A stretch of 6,981 bases of DNA, taken from positions 1 through 6,981 of the forward strand of contig JAIRTD010000111.1 of assembly GCA_031255115.1 (NCBI GenBank). Direction: 5' to 3'. How positions within the stretch are numbered: the first letter of the stretch is position 1; every line of letters starts with the position of its first letter. Shown piece after piece: positions 1 through 6,094 of this stretch. Below the pieces are notes generated by a model that saw only the letters and a list, made by a program, of their open reading frames with translations, had not been told where the DNA came from and did no database searches. The translations under genes and the position numbers were made by a program. The stretch comes from Spirochaetaceae bacterium. GTDB lineage: Bacteria; Spirochaetota; Spirochaetia; Treponematales; Breznakiellaceae.

Positions 1-1113
1 CTTCCCCTGTACGCTGATTTTTCCAGGGAAGTTTTACGCTTTACCGATACCGGGAGGGTACTCGGCGAAGTTGTTATACGCTACCGGTTTTTGGGAAGTG
101 AACGGCAGTCAATACAAACTGTGGCGGTGCAGGTCCATAACCGGAACGTGTTTCCCCAGACGGACGTATCGGCTCTGGCAGCCTTTGTATCCCCCGCTTC
201 TCCTGAAATCCTCGAATACGCAAAGCATATCACCGGTCTTGCGCGCTCCGCCCGGCGGACAGGCCTAAACCAAAATATGCAGACGGCGGTGTGGCTTTTT
301 GAGGGACTGCGGACCGCCGGTATCAGGCTGGCCGATATGCATACCGACAATGATGAAGTCCAGTTCCCCGCCGAAACCCTGGGCTTTAGAACGGGAAACG
401 CGAGGGACATCGGCCTGCTTTGTCTGGCGGCGCTGGAAGCGTCGGGCATCCCTTCGGCGATTATTCCCTTAAACGATGATTTTATCGTTGTCTGTAATCT
501 TGAAGTCAGTCAGTCCGGGGCGGAACTTTTATTCAACGGCCCTGAAAAGGCGCTGATAATAGATGGTCAGGCGTGGATGCCTTTTTCCATGAACGCTTTT
601 AACGAAGGCTTTACAGCGGCATGGGACAACGCCGTGGACGCGCTGAACCGGATCTTTGCCGCGGGCGCGGAAACTGATTTTATCATGCTGGAAAGCGCCT
701 GGGGCATATACCCGCCCGCGCCGCTGCCGGTCCAGGGCCCTACAACAGTCCGGGTCAGCGAGCTAAATCTGGCGCAGGCGGCGGACCGGATCATGGAGCA
801 ATACATAGCGCGGGAAATCCAGCCCCAGGTACAAAACCTTCAACGGCGGATAGCGTCTAACGCAAGCGCCGCCCTGTACAACCGCCTGGCTATACTGCTT
901 GTCCGTTCCGGGAGGGCCGCCGACGCAAAGGCCGCGTATGAACGGGCCGCAAACATGGGACTGGTTCCGGCCATGACCAACAGGGGTAATCTTGCCCTTA
1001 TCGAAAAAGATTATGCCGCCGCCGAACGCTGGTTTGCCCAGGCTCTGGCAAGGGAACCGGGAAACAAGGCGGCGTTACGCGGAATTGAACGGGTTAGAGA
1101 ACGGAGAGAGTAA
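1..1113 (+). CDS. Transglutaminase-fold protein with degenerate active site and C-terminal TPRs (5' end outside window)
   Basis: The frame is open from base 1, and the sequence upstream of the first possible start (TTG at 91) still aligns with the gene at 4305, so the true start lies outside the window; 370 residues are visible. Residues 1-60 are the end of a beta-sandwich, about 65-240 a transglutaminase-like fold, and about 290-354 two TPR units (YNRLAILLVRSGR...A and TNRGNLALIEKDY...A patterns). It matches the C-terminal half of the 4305 protein from end to end: QN..A...LFE at 91-101, WMP at 192-194 and W.IYPP at 234-239. The catalytic positions differ. GDCDD in the paralogue is GNARD here (Ala134 for Cys), His is replaced by Asp160 and Glu by Ser196. 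I infer a non-enzymatic binding or scaffold protein, the TPRs suggesting protein partners. Location is probably the envelope, by analogy with the paralogue, since the N-terminus is not visible. Specific function unknown. Confidence 0.85.
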   Translation, partial: LPLYADFSREVLRFTDTGRVLGEVVIRYRFLGSERQSIQTVAVQVHNRNVFPQTDVSALAAFVSPASPEILEYAKHITGLARSARRTGLNQNMQTAVWLFEGLRTAGIRLADMHTDNDEVQFPAETLGFRTGNARDIGLLCLAALEASGIPSAIIPLNDDFIVVCNLEVSQSGAELLFNGPEKALIIDGQAWMPFSMNAFNEGFTAAWDNAVDALNRIFAAGAETDFIMLESAWGIYPPAPLPVQGPTTVRVSELNLAQAADRIMEQYIAREIQPQVQNLQRRIASNASAALYNRLAILLVRSGRAADAKAAYERAANMGLVPAMTNRGNLALIEKDYAAAERWFAQALAREPGNKAALRGIERVRERRE

Positions 1114-1117
1114 TCAA

Positions 1118-1132
1118 TAACACGTTGTGTTA
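1118..1132. repeat. Short perfect inverted repeat between the TPR gene and the FecR gene
   Basis: TAACAC (1118-1123) and GTGTTA (1127-1132) are exact complements around a 3-base centre, starting five bases after the upstream stop codon. It could be a dyad operator or a small hairpin. No T-run follows, so it is not a convincing intrinsic terminator. A second short dyad, GGCGG/CCGCC with a 5-base loop, lies at 1150-1164, just before the ribosome binding site of the FecR gene. I see no convincing -35/-10 pair in this 72-base gap. Confidence 0.35.
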
Positions 1133-1173
1133 CGGTCCGATTAAATACAGGCGGCGATTCCGCCGTCTTATAC

Positions 1174-1178
1174 AGGAG
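1174..1178 (+). promoter_or_regulatory. Ribosome binding site of the FecR gene
   Basis: AGGAG lies seven bases before the ATG at 1186, followed by an A-run. Spacing and sequence are near ideal. It fixes the start that gives a clean signal peptide. Confidence 0.8.
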
Positions 1179-1185
1179 CAAAAAA

Positions 1186-1584
1186 ATGAAAAGGACACTA
1201 TTAATTTTTATCGTCTTTATGACGGCGGGCGTTGCGGCCTTTGGCCAGTCCTTTACGGTACAAAGCGTATCAGGACGGGTAGAACGGGAGACGGGCGGTG
1301 GCTGGGCGGCGGTAAGGGCCGGGGATACGCTGAACGGCGAGACGGTGGTTCGTACGGGCATAGGAGCCCGGCTGACCCTTGCTTCGGACGGGAGGACCTT
1401 TTCTGTCGGCGCTGTGCAGACCGGAAAGCTCGCCTCCATTGCCGGAAACTCTGGCGGCATACGCATTGACGGACGGGTTAGCCAGACCGATACCGGCGCG
1501 TTAAGCCGGACCACCGGCAGGATCAGTACCGCGTCGGCCAGGGCCAGTGACGCGGCGGCGGAAGAGGATATTGCCGCAGAATGA
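1186..1584 (+). CDS. Small exported FecR-domain protein
   Basis: A 132-residue protein. Residues 1-20 form a signal peptide: MKR, a hydrophobic core, then a likely signal peptidase I site near AAFG-QS. Residues about 22-90 match the FecR domain pattern: a SVSGRVE strand, then W..V..GD.L..GE.V.TG...R..L.SDG..FS.G, typical of this beta-rich fold. The C-terminal 40 residues are low in complexity and rich in Ala, Ser and Glu. Classical FecR is a membrane-spanning regulator of an ECF sigma factor. This protein lacks the cytoplasmic sigma-binding domain and the transmembrane helix, and no sigma factor is nearby, so it is not a sigma regulator in that sense. Small secreted FecR proteins often sit beside CHASE2 receptors. 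Here the stop codon overlaps the cyclase start (ATGA), so the two are probably made together. I infer a periplasmic partner of the cyclase's sensor domain. Confidence 0.85.
   Translation: MKRTLLIFIVFMTAGVAAFGQSFTVQSVSGRVERETGGGWAAVRAGDTLNGETVVRTGIGARLTLASDGRTFSVGAVQTGKLASIAGNSGGIRIDGRVSQTDTGALSRTTGRISTASARASDAAAEEDIAAE
1581..1584 (+). promoter_or_regulatory. ATGA stop/start overlap coupling the FecR gene to the cyclase
   Basis: The cyclase ATG (1581-1583) overlaps the FecR stop TGA (1582-1584). The only Shine-Dalgarno-like sequence is a GAGGA about 12 bases upstream (1564-1568), which is distant. Translation of the cyclase therefore probably depends on ribosomes finishing the FecR gene, which would keep the two proteins in proportion. 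Confidence 0.7.
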
Positions 1585-4232
1585 GCAGGGGCCGCGGTAA
1601 AAAGTTTTTTGTTATTCCTCTTGTCTGTTTTGCGCTTAGTTTGCCGCTGCTTTTTACCACAGCGGATAACAAAATTTACGACCTCTTCCTGCGGGCCCTG
1701 CCTTCTCTTACAGAGCACGAAAAAGTCTATGTGCTTACCCTGGACGACGACTCCATCAGCTACGCCGGAGGTTTCCCTTTTAGGAGGGAAGTCATGGCCG
1801 ATGTGGTGGTTTTGCTTAAAGAGCTGGGCGCCGCGTCCATCACCTTCGACTTAAACTATCTTGACGAAAGCCCCCAGCGGCTGGACCGGGAATACGCAGG
1901 CGAAGTATTCTCCCGCTATCTGGACGAGGGCTTCGGCATGATAAACGAAAGCGCCGCACAGGTCATCGACGGGTTTGCCACGGGAAGTATCAGCCGGAGG
2001 GAGAGCGAGCTATACAAAAATGAATTTATTGCCCTTAACGGAGCAGTCCGCGCTGAACTTGAAAAGTCCCTTGAGTATCTGACCCGGGACGTAGACGAAT
2101 ATTTTTCCCGGGCTTTGGCGTTTTCCGGCTGCTCATGGCTTACCCTTACCATGATAAGCCCTGACGATATTATTTCCGGCGCGGAACTTCCCGCGCCTGA
2201 TGAGGCGATGACAGCCCTGCTCGAATCACGCATAGCCCTGAAAAACATTGAAGCCCGAAACGACCGGCTGAGTTCCGGCATGGCGGGAATCATGCCGGCC
2301 ATATACAAACTCCTTGGCCGCTCGGCAGGCGCGGGTTTTGTCAATGCCGACGCCGACCCGGACGGCATCAGGCGGCGCCTTGATCTTCTTGTCAAATACC
2401 GGGGGAACTACTACGGCCATTTGACCCTGGTTGGCATGCGGGAAATTTTGGGTAATCCTTCCATTGAAGTAAGCGGCCGGGAAATTATTTTACGGAACGC
2501 CCGAATCAACGGCCGCATACAAGACATCAGGGTACCCCGGACGGAGAAAGGTTCGGTATTGCTCAACTGGCCGAAAAAAGCGTTTTCAAAATACCGGATC
2601 ATGTCCCTTTTGGAATTGATTCAACATACCATTATCGAAAAAGTTTTCGCGGAGAATTTAAACCTTATGGCTTCTTCCGGTTTTTTTACCGTGTGGGATA
2701 AAGAACAAAGCCCCTGGGAACTTTTCAATCTGGCCGAAAATTTGAGAAACGAAGGCGCGGCGCTTGAGGCATGGCTTGCCCTGCGAAGGGAATTTTTTAA
2801 GGCTGCCGGGGATTTTCTTGAAGGGCCATACGAGGAACGGATTCTTGAGCTGGTAGCCGGAGATGAAGAAACTTCAAACTATGTGGAAGAACTCTTTAAG
2901 GCGGCCCGCGACCAGTCCAGGCGCATGGAGGATATCCGCGTTGCCGCCGCCGGTCTTGAGGGGGCCTTTTGCGTTATCGGCGCGGACGCCACTTCCATGA
3001 CCGATAACGGCATAATTCCCTTTGAAGAAAATTATCCCAACGTGGGCACCTATGCGGTAATGGCCAACATGCTCCTCTCCGGGGAATTTATCGACGACGC
3101 GCCGCTTCTTGTTTCTGTTGTTCTTGCCCTGGGCTTTTCCTTTGGCATTGCCCTTTTGACAGGCCGCCTTGCCACGGGAAAATCCATTCCTGTGGGCTTC
3201 TGCGTCCTCGCGCTCCTGACCGGCCTTTTGCTACTTTATTTCCGTATCACCAAACAGTACATCGGCCTTGCCCTTCCCCTCTCCTCCTCGGCCCTGAGTT
3301 TTCTCTCGGCGCTGGCGATTAACTTTCTGGGGACCAGCCGGGAAAAGACTTTTTTGCATATGGCCTTTTCCCGCTATCTTTCTCCTTCGATTATCAACGA
3401 GATTATCGCCGACCCCGATAAACTCAACCTTGGCGGGGAAAAGCGCGAAATGACCGCCATGTTTACGGACCTTCAGGGCTTTTCGACCATTTCGGAACAG
3501 CTTGACCCGGTTCACCTGGTGCGGCTGCTCAACCGGTATTTAACCACAATGAGCAACATCATCATGGAAAATTTAGGAACCATTGACAAATACGAAGGAG
3601 ACGCGATTATCGCGTTCTTCGGCGCACCGGTATACCGGGAAGACCACGCCGCCCTGGCCTGCCGGAGCGCCCTTGAGATAAAAAAGGCGGAACAGGAACT
3701 GAACGCGCTTATTCTGGAAGAAGGCCTGAGCCCCGCGCCGCTTTTTACCCGCATCGGGGTCAATACCGGAGACATGGTTGTGGGAAACATGGGCGCGGAA
3801 AACAAGATGGACTATACGATTATGGGCAGCGCGGTGAATCTCGCGTCCCGCCTTGAAGGGGTAAACAAACAGTACCACACCGGGGGTATTCTGATAAGCG
3901 AATACACAAAGGCCCGCATCGGGGATGAATTTATCTGCCGGAGTCTTGACCGGGTGCGGGTGGTAGGCGTCAACACGCCGCTGCGGCTTTACGAGCTTTT
4001 GGGGCTGAAGGAGAATCTGGACGCTGGACAGGCGGAGTACCTTGCCGCCTGGGAAAAAGCAACGGGCCTTTTTGAGCGAGCTTTTTTCGCCCAGGCCGGA
4101 GAGCTGTTTTCTCTGCTGGCAAAAAAACGGCCCAACGACAACACGGCAAAGCTCTACGCAAAATGGTGCCTTGAATATATTGATACGCCGCCTGTTAATT
4201 GGGACGGCGTACATAAGCTGACGGAAAAATAA
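1581..4232 (+). CDS. CHASE2-domain transmembrane class III adenylyl cyclase
   Basis: This 883-residue receptor cyclase makes cAMP from ATP. A signal-anchor helix (about 8-27) leads into a periplasmic CHASE2 sensor (about 28-505) with its hallmarks: LDDDSI...G.FPFRR (54-69), FDLNYLDE (from 89), GFVN...DGIRRR (252-266), LLNWP (327-331) and VIGADATSMTD (465-475). Three transmembrane helices follow (about 508-528, 535-554, 560-583), then a cytoplasmic cyclase domain (about 615-800). All canonical catalytic residues are present: metal-binding Asp630 (FTDLQGFS) and Asp674 (KYEGDAI), adenine-selecting Lys670 and Thr746 (DYTIMG), and transition-state Asn753 and Arg757 (VNLASR). Thr in place of Asp at 746 is the class IIIb type, a group that includes bicarbonate-responsive members. 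The C-terminal tail (about 815-883) is a helical TPR-like segment ending near PPVNWDGV, common in such cyclases. The CHASE2 domain is enlarged by two helical insertions. Start chosen from the ATGA overlap and the anchor helix directly after it. Confidence 0.95.
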   Translation: MSRGRGKKFFVIPLVCFALSLPLLFTTADNKIYDLFLRALPSLTEHEKVYVLTLDDDSISYAGGFPFRREVMADVVVLLKELGAASITFDLNYLDESPQRLDREYAGEVFSRYLDEGFGMINESAAQVIDGFATGSISRRESELYKNEFIALNGAVRAELEKSLEYLTRDVDEYFSRALAFSGCSWLTLTMISPDDIISGAELPAPDEAMTALLESRIALKNIEARNDRLSSGMAGIMPAIYKLLGRSAGAGFVNADADPDGIRRRLDLLVKYRGNYYGHLTLVGMREILGNPSIEVSGREIILRNARINGRIQDIRVPRTEKGSVLLNWPKKAFSKYRIMSLLELIQHTIIEKVFAENLNLMASSGFFTVWDKEQSPWELFNLAENLRNEGAALEAWLALRREFFKAAGDFLEGPYEERILELVAGDEETSNYVEELFKAARDQSRRMEDIRVAAAGLEGAFCVIGADATSMTDNGIIPFEENYPNVGTYAVMANMLLSGEFIDDAPLLVSVVLALGFSFGIALLTGRLATGKSIPVGFCVLALLTGLLLLYFRITKQYIGLALPLSSSALSFLSALAINFLGTSREKTFLHMAFSRYLSPSIINEIIADPDKLNLGGEKREMTAMFTDLQGFSTISEQLDPVHLVRLLNRYLTTMSNIIMENLGTIDKYEGDAIIAFFGAPVYREDHAALACRSALEIKKAEQELNALILEEGLSPAPLFTRIGVNTGDMVVGNMGAENKMDYTIMGSAVNLASRLEGVNKQYHTGGILISEYTKARIGDEFICRSLDRVRVVGVNTPLRLYELLGLKENLDAGQAEYLAAWEKATGLFERAFFAQAGELFSLLAKKRPNDNTAKLYAKWCLEYIDTPPVNWDGVHKLTEK

Positions 4233-4292
4233 ACTTCCTGCAAGCGGCGGGCTATTAGTCCTCACTGCGAATAAAGCGCGTTAGGAGAAATG

Positions 4293-4297
4293 AGGAG
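4293..4297 (+). promoter_or_regulatory. Ribosome binding site that decides the start of the barrel/transglutaminase gene
   Basis: Two AGGAG sequences and two in-frame ATGs occur in tandem. AGGAG at 4283-4287 is only two bases from the ATG at 4290, too close to work well. AGGAG at 4293-4297 is seven bases from the ATG at 4305, the usual spacing. Starting at 4305 also gives a standard signal peptide with Lys at positions 3 and 4. The rest of the 72-base gap before this gene shows no clear terminator or promoter, so read-through from the cyclase gene is likely. Confidence 0.65.
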
Positions 4298-4304
4298 CGG
4301 TGAT

Positions 4305-5921
4305 ATGGGTAAGAAGATTTTGGCGCTGGTGTTGTTTGCGGCGCTTGCGGTTCCGGTTTTTGCCGAACATGAGTTCGCCCTGTCCTTATCCCCGGCCTTT
4401 GAAATCCCCGCAGGCAAAGAACACTTTGGCGCCGGTATGGGCGCCGCCGCCGGTCTTGACTGGGCCTTTCTGCCCTTTATGGGAATAAGCTCTGGCGGCG
4501 GCTTTTCCGGCCTTTCTACAGAGGCAGGAAGCTCCCTCACTCTGTACCGGGGCGGCCTGGGCCCCTTTTTCCGCTGGCGGCCCTTTGACCGATGGACCTT
4601 CCGCGTTGATCTGCGGGCCGGGCTGTACCAGTACCAGTGGGAAGACTACAGCAATACCCGGCCCTTTGCGGGCGGCGGCCTCCGGGCGGAGTTTCATCTT
4701 TCGCCCTTCCTTTCCCTCTACGCCGGAGGGGAATACGTTGTTCACGCATTTTCGGAAAGCGCGCTTAATACCTTCAATCTTACGGCGGGAATACGGCTGG
4801 ACTTGTCGGAGATCATGCGGGGCCAGGCCCGGGTCCGGGGCGAAAAAATTGAACAGCATCGGATCTTTCCGGTTTCGTACGCCTGGTATAGGGACAACCC
4901 CGCGGCAACGGTACGGATTACCAACAACGAACCGAATACGATTACCGGCCTCCAGCTCTCGCTTTTTATGGACAGCTATATGGGACAGCCAGAACCCTTT
5001 GCGATAATACCCAGCCTCGCGCCGGGAGAAAGCGCGGATGTCCCGGTAACGGCCCTGTTCAACGAGGTGATGCTTTCCCTGACGGAGAACGTCAACGCCA
5101 ATGGCCAGGTGCTGATAAGCTACCAAAGCCTGGGCGCACGCAAGGAAACGGATTTTCCGCTGCAGATGCCCGTATACCACCGGAACGCCCTGAGCTGGGA
5201 CGACGACCGCCGGGCCGCTTCGTTTGTGTCGGCCCGTGACCCCGCGGCGCGGCTTTTTGCCCGTTATGTCGCTTCGGCGGCGGACAGAATTCCGGAAGAG
5301 GGCCCTGCCGAAAACGGCCTTCCCCAAAACGTACGTTATGCGATAGCGTTATTCGAAGCCCTTGCGGCCTACGGCATCAATTATGTGATAGACCCCGCCT
5401 CCTCTTTTGTGGAACTTTCAGGAGACGCTTCGGCCCTGGACAGTTTGAATTATCCCTACCAGACCCTGTACTACCGGGGCGGGGACTGCGACGATCTTTC
5501 GATACTGTATTGTTCCCTTCTTGAAATATTGGGAATTGACACGGCCTTTATCACCATACCGGGACACATCTATATGGCCTTTGATACAGGGAGCGAAACC
5601 TGGAGGGATGGCCTTATTGAACGCGGCGGGCGCTTCTGGATGCCGGTGGAGATAACCGTCCCCGGAGAGGGCTTTTACGAGGCGTACCGGATTGGCGCGC
5701 GGGAATGGCGGCGCTTTGCTTCGCAAAACCCCCCGGAGTTTTTGCAAGGCGAAAATTCAACACAAATTGAAGGAGAAGCGAAGCTCTACCCCATGCGCGA
5801 ATCCTGGGCAATATATCCGCCTGTAACCGTGCCGGAAGCGGGGGATTATCTCCCGCCTGTCCCGGAGGAACAAACCTTTGCCGCCGCGCTTGAACGGGAA
5901 ATCAAAAAACTGGCATGGTGA
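4305..5921 (+). CDS. Exported fusion: predicted outer-membrane barrel, beta-sandwich and transglutaminase-like cysteine peptidase domain
   Basis: 538 residues from ATG 4305 (543 from 4290). Residues 1-20 are a signal peptide ending VFA before Glu-His. About 21-168 is rich in Gly and aromatic residues in alternating patterns and can be read as eight amphipathic strands, the size of a small OmpA-type barrel. About 175-300 looks like a beta-sandwich (VRITNNEPNTITG, then SLAPGESADVPV). About 310-480 is a transglutaminase-like domain: LFE at 349-351, catalytic Cys395 in GGDCDDLSILYCSLL, His421 in PGHIYMAFD, and Glu449 in FWMPVEIT where many relatives have Asp. Members of this superfamily hydrolyse or cross-link peptide or amide bonds. 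Substrate and reaction cannot be told here. If the barrel is real, the enzyme domain would hang in the periplasm. The C-terminal half is paralogous to the gene at the left edge, which has lost all three catalytic residues. It lies 72 bases after the cyclase, probably in the same operon. Confidence 0.85.
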   Translation: MGKKILALVLFAALAVPVFAEHEFALSLSPAFEIPAGKEHFGAGMGAAAGLDWAFLPFMGISSGGGFSGLSTEAGSSLTLYRGGLGPFFRWRPFDRWTFRVDLRAGLYQYQWEDYSNTRPFAGGGLRAEFHLSPFLSLYAGGEYVVHAFSESALNTFNLTAGIRLDLSEIMRGQARVRGEKIEQHRIFPVSYAWYRDNPAATVRITNNEPNTITGLQLSLFMDSYMGQPEPFAIIPSLAPGESADVPVTALFNEVMLSLTENVNANGQVLISYQSLGARKETDFPLQMPVYHRNALSWDDDRRAASFVSARDPAARLFARYVASAADRIPEEGPAENGLPQNVRYAIALFEALAAYGINYVIDPASSFVELSGDASALDSLNYPYQTLYYRGGDCDDLSILYCSLLEILGIDTAFITIPGHIYMAFDTGSETWRDGLIERGGRFWMPVEITVPGEGFYEAYRIGAREWRRFASQNPPEFLQGENSTQIEGEAKLYPMRESWAIYPPVTVPEAGDYLPPVPEEQTFAAALEREIKKLAW

Positions 5922-5944
5922 GACATCGAAAAAGTAAGCAAAAA

Positions 5945-5984
5945 GAGGGCCCTGACCGCCGGGGCAAACGACGCCTGGGCCCTC
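5945..5984. terminator. GC-rich hairpin after the barrel/transglutaminase gene, possible terminator
   Basis: GAGGGCCC (5945-5952) and GGGCCCTC (5977-5984) are perfect 8-bp complements. Inside, GGGC/GCCT (5962-5965, 5973-5976) could continue the stem past a 9-base bulge. It starts 24 bases after the stop of the 4305 gene, where a terminator is expected. On the + strand only CTTCCGGTTT follows, a poor T-run. On the - strand the hairpin is followed by TTTTTGCTTACTTTTT, a much better terminator tail, yet no leftward gene is present. It may end transcription weakly, act in both directions, or not be a terminator at all. Confidence 0.5.
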
Positions 5985-5991
5985 CTTCCGG

Positions 5992-6012
5992 TTTGGGCGT
6001 AGGCATCCCAAA
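5992..6012. repeat. Inverted repeat upstream of trxB
   Basis: TTTGGG (5992-5997) and CCCAAA (6007-6012) are exact complements around a 9-base loop, directly after the GC-rich hairpin. It could form a second small hairpin in the transcript of the upstream operon. No T-run follows. Confidence 0.35.
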
Positions 6013-6020
6013 GCCAAAGG

Positions 6021-6030
6021 GAGCATGCTC
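6021..6030. repeat. Perfect 10-bp palindrome upstream of trxB
   Basis: GAGCATGCTC reads the same on both strands. It lies about 65 bases before the trxB start and about 50 before the likely -10 box, a reasonable place for an activator site. It may also be chance. No regulator can be named. Confidence 0.35.
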
Positions 6031-6082
6031 ATAGCAAGGTCAGAGCTACGGCAAACCCATAGCCTTACTAACGCGCGCGCGG

Positions 6083-6088
6083 TATACT
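6083..6088 (+). promoter_or_regulatory. Likely -10 box of a trxB promoter
   Basis: TATACT matches the sigma-70 -10 consensus TATAAT at five of six bases. Transcription starting about seven bases downstream would begin at or next to the A of the trxB ATG (6095). No good -35 is found at 16-18 bases spacing: the candidates around 6059-6066 read like TAGCCT. The spacer contains an alternating CG run (6072-6081). Confidence 0.5.
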
Positions 6089-6094
6089 TACGCT

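Noticed and set aside
91..1113. A complete gene starting at the TTG at 91
   Set aside because: The frame is open to base 1, and the residues before 91 align with the paralogue at 4305, so the TTG is internal and the gene is cut by the window edge.
1125..1469. A 114-residue open frame on the + strand
   Set aside because: It overlaps the FecR gene in another frame, has no ribosome binding site, and its product is Arg/Gly-rich without a domain.
1186..1584. FecR gene as part of an iron-uptake sigma-factor system
   Set aside because: No ECF sigma factor or TonB receptor is present, and the protein lacks the cytoplasmic and membrane parts of a sigma regulator.
1011..1718. A 235-residue open frame on the - strand
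   Set aside because: It lies opposite the TPR gene end, the FecR gene and the cyclase start, all with recognisable domains. Its own translation shows no family features.
3573..4265. A 230-residue open frame on the - strand
   Set aside because: It is antisense to the cyclase catalytic domain, whose motifs are complete. The translation resembles no known protein.
4386..5327. A 313-residue open frame on the - strand
   Set aside because: It is antisense to the barrel/sandwich part of the 4305 gene and rich in Arg, Gly and Pro, as expected for the complement of a GC-rich gene. No domain or ribosome binding site was recognised.
5922..6094. A small RNA gene or riboswitch before trxB
   Set aside because: The hairpins are short and separate, no known riboswitch core is recognisable, and the likely trxB promoter lies downstream of them.
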